The translations under genes were made by a program, and so were the position numbers. Below are positions 45,692 through 56,522 of a stretch of 64,000 nucleotides of DNA, piece by piece. The notes under the pieces were generated by a model. That model did not search any database, was not told the origin of the DNA, and was given only the letters and a program-made list of their open reading frames with translations. The stretch's first letter is position 1; every line of letters starts with the position of its first letter. The DNA is from Beta vulgaris subsp. vulgaris. Lineage: Eukaryota; Streptophyta; Magnoliopsida; Caryophyllales; Amaranthaceae. Location of the stretch: assembly GCF_026745355.1 (NCBI RefSeq), contig NC_079202.1:35534350-35598349 (forward strand), written 5' to 3'.

Positions 45692-46031
45692 TCAAATAAA
45701 ATACGTCAAATCGAGTTCCACCAAAGTGATAATACTTTGGGGAAACGAGTCCAAATACACATGCACAAAAGCACCAACATTCCATCTAGCTACCATGTGA
45801 GCTAAAGTATTCCCCCCCTCTTTTAATATGACAACATTGAAAGGAAGTAAAAGAACGAAGTTTTCTACCAATTTCTTCATAGAATAAGAATACAGCAGAG
45901 TAACCTTGTGTGTTGTTGGAGATTTTACGCACCACGTTCATCGCATCACATTCCAAGACAACCTTCGTCCACCCCAGCCGAGACACCAGATCCAAGCCAA
46001 AACATGCTGCAGCAGCCTCGGCCATCTCCAC
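45692..46031 (-). pseudogene. RNase H-like (RVT_3) fragment, array unit 3, frameshifted
   Basis: The same fragment split into two frames (46031-45786 and 45880-45692) by an extra C in the C-run at about 45813-45818, inside the HIKRGGNTLAH motif. Confidence 0.75.
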
Positions 46032-46924
46032 GCTTAATATATAATATTAGAACATATGAAGAGTCATTCTATTCCTTTACTCATTAGAGTGGTTTTACGC
46101 AATTGATTAGTCGAAATATGAGTTGACTAAGAGAATACACTAAACATCACGATAAAAAATATAGTGTTTTATTAGTTTTTTGTTATCATCCATATATTTA
46201 TCGTACACTTACATATGTATATATATGTCGATCTTAATGCTTTTAATAATATGATTCGTTTACAAAATTCATTACAAAATCAAAATGACCTGACAAGGAG
46301 TTAACCGAAGTTGAATCAACGTTCAATAGCAAATGGACCTGATGCTTCACAATGATCTAACTAAGGCCATTAGTGATTCAACCCGAGTACACTTGACTCT
46401 AACCAAGCATACATGAAACCCAAATACGACTTGTGCAAACCAGGTTAAAAATTTTCTACAAGCGATCATACCCGATAATGGATCGACTTGTAAATGGAAC
46501 GTTCAGACCTGTTCGGCACCCGACGATCCCATGATTCAAATGTGATCGATCCAGTTGAACAAAAAACCCGACCAATCACGACCTGGGGCATTGACTGACA
46601 TAATCCTGACTTGTCCGGATCTGACCTGGTTCGCCCTGGGTATACCTAGAACCTATTTCAAAACTTATTTTGACACCACTAGGTGCGCGGAAGATTGTCA
46701 GGCGAAAGATCAAATTGTGTTGTGGTAGTTGTATGGAGTAAGGTGAGAGGATTCTATGAGGGTTGAGGTATTACATAGGTTTAGGTTTTTGAGGTGCAAT
46801 AAATTTTCGAAATATACACCTTGGACAAATATTATTTTTATAAAAGATATTTTTATTAATAAAACTAATTCATAAAATTAATTTATTCTATTAATTAAAT
46901 TGAGTTCGAAAATGAATTTTATTA

Positions 46925-47769
46925 GGGAAATTTCCTCAGGTACCCTTGAGGTTTGACGTAATTCCCAAATTACCCCTCATATTTGGGTAATTCCTCATAT
47001 CCCCCCGAGGTTTGTGTTTGGGTCTAAAATACCCTTAATCTTGACGGAACCCTAACGCCGTTAACTTTTTTTTCTCTCTTTCTTCAATTTCTCTCCTTCC
47101 TCCCACCCTCCTCCATGGATGAATCTCCAAGCTTTCTCTCTCTTCCCACCATCCCCCACCATCCTCCAAACTTTCCCTAATTTTCTCGCAGCCCCTGCCT
47201 CGGCCGCCGCTCTCTCTCCTTCGTGGCACTTTCTCTCTCGCTCCTCTCCTTTGTCGAGCTGTTGTACGTACAGCACCACTGGTGACCCGCGCGCGCCACA
47301 CCGTCGGAGACCACCGCTGCAGCTCGCTTGCCGTTCGCCGGAGCTCGCAACTCTCAGTCGCCTCACTCGTGGTCTTCCCCCGCAGCCTCCCACCCCAACC
47401 CGTCCAAATCGACGAAGGAGAGGAGCGAGAGAGATAGTGTACGAGGATGCTGGTGGCCGGCGAAGCTCCGGCGAGCGGTGGCCGAGGCAGGGGCTACGAC
47501 TGAGCGCGACGTAGGGGGTTGGGGGAAGGGGAGGTGGTGGGGGTTGGGTGGTTAGGGCTTTAGAGTGGGGTGGGAGGAGAGAGAAAGCTTCCATGTTCAT
47601 CAATGGAGGATGATGGATGGAGAGAGAAAAAGAAAATTGGGGAGAAGGAGAGGAAAACCTAACGGCGTTAGGTTTCCATCCATAGTAAGGGTATTTGAGG
47701 AATTCCCTAAATGTGAAGGGTAATTTGGGAATTACTCCAAACCTCAGGGGTACCTGAGGAAATTTCCCA
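46925..47769. mobile_element. Mutator-like element (845 bp), possible Pack-MULE
   Basis: The inverted ends start GGGAAATTTCCTCAGGTACC and stay similar for about 75 bp, with a looser match (ACGCCGTTA) out to about 140 bp. The flanking 9-bp duplication ATTTTATTA is perfect (46916-46924, 47770-47778). The other array units show the empty site GAATTTTATTAAATTG. The core (47060-47580) is much richer in GC than its surroundings and open in both strands, as in MULEs that captured gene pieces; the source is not identified. Confidence 0.92.
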
Positions 47770-48071
47770 TTTTATTAAATTGGGCTTTCATAAAAACTAT
47801 TTTAAATGGTTTTTTCAAACATGAGCTTTTTTTAAAAAAAGTTATTCTTTAAAATGTTTAGAAGGAGGGCTAATAAAACTATTTATTACAAAAACATTTT
47901 CGAAAATGAGTTAATAAAGATAGTTATAAAAAAAAGGTTTTCTAAAATGAGTTAATAAAAATGGGTTAGAGTATGATTTTGGACTTAAAATATTTTCTTT
48001 TAAACTCGTTCTTTATTCTTTCCTCGATCTGTACCCATTGGAGCAGATTATTAGTCATCATAGGGTACTAA

Positions 48072-48230
48072 GGGTCTGTTCTCTTCGACATAAAACAACC
48101 GAACTGAACTGAATTAAAATGAACTAAACTGAATTGAACTGAAATGAATAGTGATTTGTGAGATTAAAAGTATTATCTTGAACTGAACTGAATTGAACTA
48201 AACTGAAAATAAGCTGGGGAGAACAGACCC
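48072..48230. mobile_element. PIF/Harbinger-type MITE (159 bp)
   Basis: Ends GGGTCTGTTCTC and GAGAACAGACCC are perfect inverted repeats flanked by TAA (48069-48071, 48231-48233). Array units 2 and 3 show the empty site ACTAAAAGAAGAG. The interior is made of GAACTGAAC words, as in 6882-8230. Confidence 0.9.
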
Positions 48231-49405
48231 TAAATGAAGAGACACGTGTCTACAATCACATTAGTAACACATATTATAAGTATTACAATTTACAATTTAC
48301 AATTTACATTAACAAAAATGTTACACTTTACAAAGGGGAAGGGTCTTATTAAATTAGCGTTTTCTTAGTGCAGTTGGGGGCAGCTTCTCAGAAGGGCCAC
48401 TGGGAAGCTTTTGCCCAGTTTCTCGCTCAATCCTCTTCTTCAGCTCTCGGAGTATTCGTACTTGTCCCAGTTTTTCAGGAGATAATTTTTCCCAATAAAT
48501 GCCTTCAAAAGAAACAATATTAATAATACAATTAGAAGCAAGATTTAACAAGATAAAACTGTTCTCAATTCATTGCTAACCTTGTGGTTTCGGTATAGTC
48601 GTATTCGTGTATATGACCTGAGTTGGGGTGCAAATGATATCGACTGGTACATCGTGAATCAATAACTTTTCAGATGGAATATCATCTACTAGTTGTTGAT
48701 CATGCACTGCAATATCATCCAAACAATTGTAGCATTGAGTAAAAATATCGAGATCAGTTTTCAGGTTCAAATTCCAGCTCACTTGTTAAAGAGCAAATAA
48801 TTCATATGACTACGTAAGATTAATCTTCAGTATAACATCTGATCACAAAGACACTCAACAACACACATTTTCTTTATCGTTACAAAAAGAATTTTGCCTA
48901 ATCATGTCTCATTATGCGATCCTAAAAAGAAGATTTGATAGTGAATTGGAGATAATATATACAATCTAATTCTATCTGCAAAAAAAATATATAAAAACAC
49001 TTTAACCAAGATTGATAAGATTTCTTCAACAAAAGATCCTCACTAGCATAAGCATTACATCTCCACTCATCATATACTAGATGAAAGAAGTGTCTGAATG
49101 TAAGTTATATAGTCGCCTGTTTCAAAATATCCAATAATCATATATAGTTATCTTATAAGTAAATCTACCCAAGATATTAGTGAGAAGTATATATAACTCA
49201 GTATATATCCTGACAAAATAATTATCAAATTCAGTGACATTTAACTATCAAAGTCAACCATATATGAAGCTAGTTGAATCTATAGTAAGAATGAGCATCT
49301 CTAGAAAGAAATTGAAGAAATAAACATACCTGTAGTGACAACAGGTGTAGAGTCATCAATGGCCCCCATATAACGCAGCATCCCATATTCAAGTTCAGCA
49401 AATCC

Positions 49406-50886
49406 CTATCAATCATTTAAAGTTGGATTTAGGCATCATAACCTAATGTTCACATATGCATTTACATTCAATCATCAAGCAATCTTACAAAAATAGGGGG
49501 CCACACAAGATATAGGCCATTACGGGGTCAATTAAAAGGATCGAAAGTCACCAAAACACCAAGATGAGCTTAAGTAGCATTAAGATATGACACTTCATCC
49601 CGGATAAACGTTCTGCACCAATTATGAGTACAGTTTAAGAAAGAGAATAAATAATGTGCTGAAGACATGTTATTAATCTGATAACTAAAGCAATGTGAAA
49701 TTCAAATTATATGCATTTCTAATGTTGTATTGTAGACGAAAGACATTATTGGTGAAGTGGTACAGAAGTTGTACATTACATTAGTCAATGCCAAGGAACA
49801 TTAACAGGAAAATCTCCAAAATGGAAAGTGGGAACATTTGTGTAGGCTAAAGAGTGTAATAAACTAGCAGTTAGGACAGCGGATATAGATTGTATAATAG
49901 AGCTCATAGTGTTCAAGTCTTCAAGAGAATAAAGTATCAAAAAGAATGTGGACTTTTATGGGACAGGGAAGAAGGAAAATCATTGGAAGACGACAAGAAT
50001 CAAAGGTGAAATAGATGTAATGAAGCAAGGAAATATGAAATATACAAAGGCTTCTTTTTATAACTAAAAAGTTCTCATTCACATAATGTGATCAATAACA
50101 ATTGAGTTACTAACATTTATATCGTTTTCCACACGCAGTATAAAATTAGAAAGCCTGCGCAATGAAGTAGCACAAAAAAATAAAGATATAAGTCTTAGTT
50201 CAGTCACTATAAGCAACATCTGGGATTTTAGGAGAATATCAGTAAAGTCTCCCTTAATCCCCGAACATCTAAGATTTTAAGAGGATAGATCAAAAAAGGA
50301 AGCCCTACCTGAAGCTAAAAGCCTAATATATCAAATGAACAGGAGAAACACTAATCAGTTTACTTAAAAAACTTTTACAGAGATGAGCAGTACAAAATAA
50401 AAAGCTAAGAGAATGACTGCATTTAAACAAAACAAGACAACAACAATGCATCTGCAACACCCAGTAAGTATGTTACTCGGACTATGGTACTTGTTTCCAA
50501 CTCAACTATAAAATTTCCATTATTTTTGGCCTAAAATGAAATGCCAAAAGACAAAATGTCCATGCTCATGTTGAAGTATCATGATTTCGACATGGATACT
50601 TGAGATAAAATAAAGACTCCAATTAATATAGCAACAACAACTAGCACTTTAGCAGTCTTATTCAAACATCAATCATGCCTTAGAAGAATATTTCCTTCCT
50701 ATATGAAATGAATATATATCAGACATGATTTTGTTTTGACCATAAATACCTCAACTGAATAAAAAGAAAAACTACAAAGATAAAAGAAAGCAATCAATCA
50801 ATAGCAGACAATTTTCAACAACAGCCTACATGACATGTAAACTTTTATACAAAAAAGTCATAGAGAGCCCATATATAGAAAACTAC
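49406..50886. other. Intron 3 of the 5-FCL-like gene
   Basis: About 1.48 kb between exons 3 and 4 with AT-rich sequence typical of plant introns. No inserted element with clear ends is recognised. Confidence 0.7.
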
Positions 50887-51276
50887 CTCACCCTTTCCAA
50901 GTCGAGCTCCCGTCTTAGGATCAACAGCAACTGAACCAATGACAATCAAATCTACCTTAATCTTTTCATCTAGCCCAATTGGCCTTCCATACTTTGCTAC
51001 TCCCACAGAAGTACACGCCTCGTTTATTGCAGTTGGAGTCAACATTTGTAACTCAAGAACAGAAAAGAAACCTGTCCTTAACCGTGGTTGAGGAGTAAGC
51101 AGTTTCTTCCCTTCTGCATCAATAGAGAAGCCTCAGTAAACTAACATAGAATAGCTATGTTGCTCGGACTCGCGTACCCATGTGAGGAACAGGCAGTGTC
51201 TAAATGTCCAACTCCACTATATATTGGACGAAAGATATCCATGGTTTTGGCCCAAAATAAAGTGTCGATGACCCGA

Positions 51277-51406
51277 CATGGGTACTTGAGGTGAAATGAA
51301 GAGTCCGAGTAACATAGTGAAAAGCAGCATAATGTATGGGTCATGGGTACTTGAGGTGAAATGAAGAGTCCGAGTAACATAGTGAAAAGCAGCATAATGT
51401 ATGAAT
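51277..51406. repeat. 65-bp tandem duplication in intron 2
   Basis: CATGGGTACTTGAGGTGAAA starts at 51277 and 51342; the two copies are almost identical. They lie in intron 2 (51465-51116) of the 5-FCL-like gene. Confidence 0.92.
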
Positions 51407-52120
51407 TATTCCGCAAAATGCACAATACCAACAATACACCATTAGTCTCAAAAACAAAAACCAACCCGAAATCGTCAAAAATCTGACTCGTTTTTGTGGA
51501 GAATCTGGGTTCACCTTCACACAATCCGCAGCCCGAAACACCTCCAGTTCACCCAACTGCCAACATTTTCATTAAAAAATCAAAACCCACCAAAAACTTC
51601 TTACAAAAAATAAAAAATCCTACTTTGAAATTGATTATAAAGAGAAAAAAAAACCTTGTTAGCAGCAAGTGGAGAATTAACAAAATTGGGAATACGATGA
51701 TGAACAGGTCGAGGAAATTGGGCAATATTATTGGCTTCCATAAAATCCCAAACCCTTTTTCTAATCCTCCATTTCCAAGCTTTTGGGTCATCTTCTTCAC
51801 TCTCTCTCATTTCTTTTTCTGATGTTTCCGCCATTAATTCTCTGGTTTTAGCATCAAGAGTGAGACGGTTTTTTTCAAATGCCTCTTCATCGAAGATTGC
51901 GTTGTTTTTCAGAGAACTGCTCAGTTTTGAATTTGATAGTGATTTGTATTTTATTTGATTGGGATTATTAGTTGGTAGAGCTGAAATTAGGGTTCTGGGA
52001 AATCTGGAGAAAGGGGTGATATGGGAGAAGAGTGAAACTCGTATCGCAGTGGTGTCCATTGCATTCCCGGGATTTGCTTTCTGGTTAACGTCAATTAACG
52101 ACCTTTTGTATGCTGACTTA

Positions 52121-52490
52121 AGCTCTGTTTGGTTAGATGTAAAATATTTTTGATGTAAAATTTTTATGATGTAAAATGATTTTTCATATAAAATATTTTA
52201 CAATGGAAAATTTAAATATAATGTTAATTTTTCTTTGTTTAGTTCAATGTAAAAAAGTTATGGAAAAGAGCAAAATGGAAGGGAAAAGGAGATGATGGAT
52301 TAGAGGAGAGTAAAAGGTTGTTAAAGAAGAGGGAGAAAATTGTATTTTTCCTTCTTTTGAAGGAAAAATTTCCACCAAGAGCTCCCTTGATGAAAAACTT
52401 GTTTTACACCCCTTACCAAATCAAATAACAGAAAGTGAACGGAAAACTCATTTTCATGGAAAATATTTTTACACCCTACCAAACGGAACT
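52121..52490. mobile_element. Tourist/Harbinger-type MITE in the gene's promoter
   Basis: Ends AGCTCTGTTTGG and CCAAACGGAACT are inverted repeats (10 of 12 match) flanked by TTA on both sides (52118-52120, 52491-52493). Inner words TGTAAAATATTTTT are also inverted. The element lies 61 bp upstream of the start codon of the 5-FCL-like gene, so it occupies its proximal promoter or 5' leader. Confidence 0.82.
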
Positions 52491-53292
52491 TTAATGCGAA
52501 AATTCGAATGTGCGCACGGAAGCACCTTCCTATCTGTGCACATGGTACAAAACGACATTGTTTTGTTATACAATGAACATTTGCAATTTTGAAATGAACA
52601 TTTGCAATTTTGAAATGAACATTTGTAGAACTCACCTCAATTTCTCTTTCCTCAACTTTTTCACCTCATGTACGTTGTCAACCAATACACATCCAGTTTA
52701 TTCCAATGGATATTGTAGTATAATGAACACACGCTATTATTGATTGAACATTTGCAGTTTGGGAATGAACATTTATGAAAAATTTAGTGTAATAAATACA
52801 TTCTTTCTATTGAATGAACAATTGCAATTTTGGATTGAATATTTTCAACTAATTCCAAGATTTTGTATGTTCACAAATTTTTAAAATTCAAAATTGCCGC
52901 TGATTTGCAAAATTCAAATTTCAAAATATTTTACAGATTTACTATTGCTCATTTCTCACTTAATTAACATATTGTCAATTCAAATTGTTAGTTTGTTCAT
53001 CCAAGTTTTTCAAAATGTTCTTTCAAGTTATTTATATGTTCATTGTAATGAATATTTGGGTTGTCGTTATTATTTTCTGTAATGTACAAATATGATTCTG
53101 CAATGAATAACATATTATATATAATGAATAACCCAGCTGAATAGTTATATAATTATAAAAAAAATAAGTAATTACAAAAGATGGTTAATTCAAAATGTAG
53201 TATGTACCCAAATGTTGAAATATAACCAAAATAATACAATATAGCCCATATGAACACCAGAGTATTAAAAAAGAACATGTACTGCTAATTAA

Positions 53293-53515
53293 GGGTCCGT
53301 TCGGTAATACTGTGGTTTTCTGTTTTTTGGTTTTTTGATTTTCAAAGTCATATGATATATGTTCTATAATGAATAAAAAATTAGTCAAATTTATTGGGAA
53401 CATGATAATTTTGAAAACTGACAACTAAAAAGTGAAAACCACTTTTTCTGGTTTCCAGTTTTTGGTTTTTAGTTTTCAAAAAAACTGAAAACAAAAAACG
53501 ATAACGAACGGGGCC
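53293..53515. mobile_element. PIF/Harbinger-type MITE (223 bp)
   Basis: Ends GGGTCCGTTCGGTAA and complement ATAACGAACGGGGCC, flanked by TAA (53290-53292, 53516-53518). The interior is dominated by inverted TTTTGGTTTTT/AAAAACTGAAAAC words. Confidence 0.82.
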
Positions 53516-54085
53516 TAAACACTATTGAGTTCATTAAGAAGATATTCTTACTGCTAAGCTTCCTTCCATTTTCGATTGATTTAATTTGTGAGATATCGAT
53601 ACCGTAATGTATCATTAGTTGTCTGAAATAGTCGAATTGAACTATAAAAGAAAGGAAAGAGCAGTAGTTAAAACAAAATTATTCAAGAACATAATTAATT
53701 TTTTCAACATACAATTAACACATTTCAATAAACAATGAACATACTTCCACACACAATAAATATATGACCAAATATAACGAGCATGTGACTAAAATGAACA
53801 TGTTAGTAATAGAATGAACATCATCATAAAAATGTGTACTTGTATTTGTAAATAGTACAATAAACATCACATAATCATACAAAGAACATTTGAACAAATA
53901 TCACACATTTATAGACAAATATATGATAATCAACCCATCATTAATTCATATCATTTCATTGAATATATTACAAACACATAATGAACATATGATTGAAATG
54001 CAATAAACATCTTACCAACATGTGTTTCAGTGAACATATGCTTATTGGGCGATGAACATATGTCGTAATTCATGTCATTAATGCA

Positions 54086-55614
54086 CATTAGTAGAATATT
54101 TGTTAATTGATGCGGTGGTATTGCTGCGATTTTACCCATACGCAATAATATATCATGTAAAAAAAAGGTAAAATATAAAATAAAGATATTGCTGAGATTT
54201 CGGCCAAAAATCGCAGCAATATGGTATCAATAGGAAATTTTTAGAAAAAAGTTGACTATTTGACCAGACATATTGTTGCGGTTTTGACAAAAACTGTAGC
54301 AATATATTAAAATAATATTTTAAAAAAATTTAATATATTGTTGTTGTTCTTGTCAGGAACCGCAACAATATCATTATAAAATATTAAAAAACAGGTAAAA
54401 AACGTGTGTGTCATAGTTAGGGTTTTATTTTTCTCACTTTTATTCTCTTAGCAACTGTTTCCTCTCCACCTCTCCTCTCTCCTCTCAAACTCTCACTCTG
54501 CTGTCATCCCTCACTCTGCTCTCATCATCTCACCGGCCACTCCAACCGGCGCTTCCTCCCTCCTCACCCACTGGCACTTCCTCCCTCCTCACCCACCGGC
54601 GCTTCCTCCCTCCTCACCCATCGGCGCTTCCTCCCTCACGCTATCAGCCTTCCTCATCTATCTCTCCAGATCTCCTTGTCGTAACCCTCGTTCGACGCAA
54701 CAAATCCACCGATAGCGCTTCCTCCCTCGTTCGTTCGTTCATATCTCCATCAACACCGGCCATCAACACTCGTTCGTTCACTCTCCTCGTCGTTCACCGT
54801 ACTAGCCCCAATAGCGAGAAACAAATTTTCACTTCGAATCTGGTTCTTTCGTCGAAATCTGGTAGGTTCGTTCGTCGTTCATCGTTGGCGAGGATGAATG
54901 ACCAACGAAGATGCGACTGATGCGAATGGAGACATTGATGCGAAGATCTTTTTTTCGTTTATGTTTTCCTTTTTTTCGTTTTTTAGATATGTTTGTAGAT
55001 TTTTGTTTTAGGATGTTTTTTGATTTTCAATTTCTTATTTTTTTTTGATATATTTTTTGTTTTTATACATTGTGTTGCTTTAGTTGTATTCATCTTGAAG
55101 TCATTGTTACGTTTTTTTTTTATGAATGATTGAGTGATGTTTGTATTTTTTTACATAAGAAATTTGTGTTTGAAACTGGTATTGCAATTATTTGAGAAAG
55201 TTTTGTTTATCATTACTTTGAATTTGTTGTGTTTTATTTTTTTTTCCAGCATTTATTTTTCAAATGTGACGACAAAATGCAAAAAAAAATAAAAAAATTA
55301 TCCTGTACTAGTACCCATCGCTGCGGTTTTTGCTAGGAACCGCAGCAATATGCCTATTTTTTATTATTAACTACACCATATTGCTGCGGTTTTCCCAAGA
55401 AACCGCAGCAATATGCTTTATAAATCTGATACAAATTAAATATATTGCTGCAATTTTACCCAAAAAACCGTAGCAATATGTTCAATTATTGTTGCGGTTT
55501 AAAAACGCAGCAATATATTAATTACCTATTGTTGCCCCCTCAATTGCCGCGCGGCCAAAACCGCCGCAATAGGTCACTTAATGACCGCACCAATAAACAT
55601 TTATTCTACTAGTG
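54086..55614. mobile_element. CACTA element, non-autonomous (1529 bp)
   Basis: Left end CATTAGTAGAATA and right end (complement) CACTAGTAGAATA, flanked by the 3-bp duplication GCA (54083-54085, 55615-55617). The subterminal zones hold many copies of TATTGCTGCGGTTTT in both orientations at 54120-54380 and 55310-55590. The CT-rich GC-richer core (54460-54900) has repeated CCGGCGCTTCCTCCCTC and no recognised transposase. It interrupts the ATGAACAT tract. Confidence 0.9.
54545..54640. repeat. Short tandem repeat in CACTA core
   Basis: Four imperfect units of about 30 bp built on GGCGCTTCCTCCCTCCTCACC. They would encode a repetitive peptide if translated; no such product is supported. Confidence 0.75.
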
Positions 55615-55855
55615 GCAATTGATATGTGTCAAACACACAATGAACATATGAACAACTGTACTTGACATCTGAACAAACACATAATAAACATATGGCTAAA
55701 TATAAGAAACATATGACCAACACGAATCCTATGAGTACATTATAATAATAAAACGAACATATATTTACAGTACAATGAACATTACCTAGTTTTTTTTCTA
55801 GATGTCGAACTTATTCATCTCCTTTGTTCATTGGGCTCTCACCTTTGTTCATTGT

Positions 55856-56200
55856 TGTAATACTCCATATTTTTGGATTTATTCTTTATAAATAATAAAT
55901 ATAATGAATAGAATCGAAAGGTATTTTATTATTATTTACAAAAAATATAATATAATACAGTTTGGGTACGATTACAACTATAACGTAATTATATTATAGT
56001 TCGGTTTATTTTAATTTCGGAATAAATAAAATAGACCAAGTCCTATTAGACCTAGGATGGCCACACTATAAATAGGAGAGAATAAAAAAAGAAAGAACAA
56101 AAAAAATTCAGAAAAACCCTAATCTCTCTCCCTCTCACTCTCAACCATCTTTCTCTTTCTCAGTCGTTTTCTCTCTCTCTCAAATCCTACATATTTCCTA
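55856..56200 (+). mobile_element. Possible LTR 5' fragment
   Basis: TGTAATACTCCATATTTTTGG closely resembles the start of the solo LTR at 11100. About 200 bp on, CTATAAATAGGAGAG (near 56068) is followed by a CT-rich leader, as in an LTR promoter. No matching TGTTACA end was found, so it is a fragment at best. Confidence 0.4.
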
Positions 56201-56204
56201 TATA

Positions 56205-56522
56205 CTCCCTCCGTTTCCTAAAGATCTTCCCACTTTCCGTTTAAGGGTGTTTCCAAAAGATCTTCCCACTTTTGCTTTATTCCTTATTTGGCAAAACAAA
56301 TTTCCCTATTTACCCTCTCATGTCACTATCATATGGTCCACTATTACATTATTAATTCAATTTTACTCCCTTTCTCTCTCCTACTTTAACCCCTTTTTAT
56401 TTGTTTATTTATCTTAACCCCTTTCTCTCTCCTACTTTACTCACACCATGCCCCACACAACTTGATTTTCCTTGGTATCTGTAGGAACAGTAAGTGGGAA
56501 GATCTTTAGGAAACGGATGGAG
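56205..56522. mobile_element. Stowaway MITE family A, copy 3 (318 bp), inverted
   Basis: TA-flanked; ends CTCCCTCCGTTTCCTAAAG and complement. The interior matches copies 1 and 2 in the reverse orientation. It follows directly after the LTR-like fragment. Confidence 0.92.

Larger units (their letters stand above)
41525..48350. repeat. Tandem array of about 1.64-kb units
   Basis: Units begin TGTCCACAAGCGATCATAC at 41525, 43164 and 44818, with a diverged start near 46454. Each unit has the last 835 bp of the solo LTR and then about 0.8 kb with an RNase H-like coding fragment. The fourth unit keeps only the LTR part plus about 45 bp of flank and carries two insertions. The final homology, GGGTCTTATT, ends at 48350. 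Confidence 0.92.
48354..52059 (-). pseudogene. COG0212/MTHFSD-type 5-FCL-like protein gene, six exons, frameshift in exon 3
   Basis: Exons on the minus strand: 52059-51655, 51556-51466, 51115-50887, 49405-49330, 48706-48581 and 48502-48354, all with GT-AG borders and consistent phases (0,1,0,1,1). They give about 357 residues, as in plant COG0212 proteins. The Ser-rich start suggests a plastid transit peptide. Seen motifs: [70 protein letters not shown]+[23 protein letters not shown]. The fold is that of 5-formyltetrahydrofolate cyclo-ligase, but this paralogue has been linked in plants to thiamin metabolism. Exon 3 has two extra bases (CACACAG-like at 51058-51064) that shift the frame and give an early stop; otherwise it looks alive. 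It could be a real null allele or a sequence error. Confidence 0.88.
52560..55860. repeat. ATGAACAT-rich tract, interrupted by two transposons
   Basis: The word AATGAACAT (with variants such as TGAACATATG, AATAAACAT) recurs very often in both orientations between 52560 and 54080 and again at 55620-55860. At 52572-52625 it forms three exact tandem units of 21 bp (AATGAACATTTGCAATTTTGA). No coding is seen. The tract could be the body of an unrecognised transposon or a decayed satellite. Confidence 0.7.

Noticed and set aside
42403..46031. Three RNase H-like frames as functional genes
   Set aside because: Each lacks the N-terminal half with the first catalytic residue, one is frameshifted, and all are copies of one amplified fragment.
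47061..47603. Open frames of 131 and 180 codons on both strands in the Mutator-like element
   Set aside because: They are proline- and arginine-rich products of GC-rich sequence with no family resemblance; treated as composition effects, not genes.
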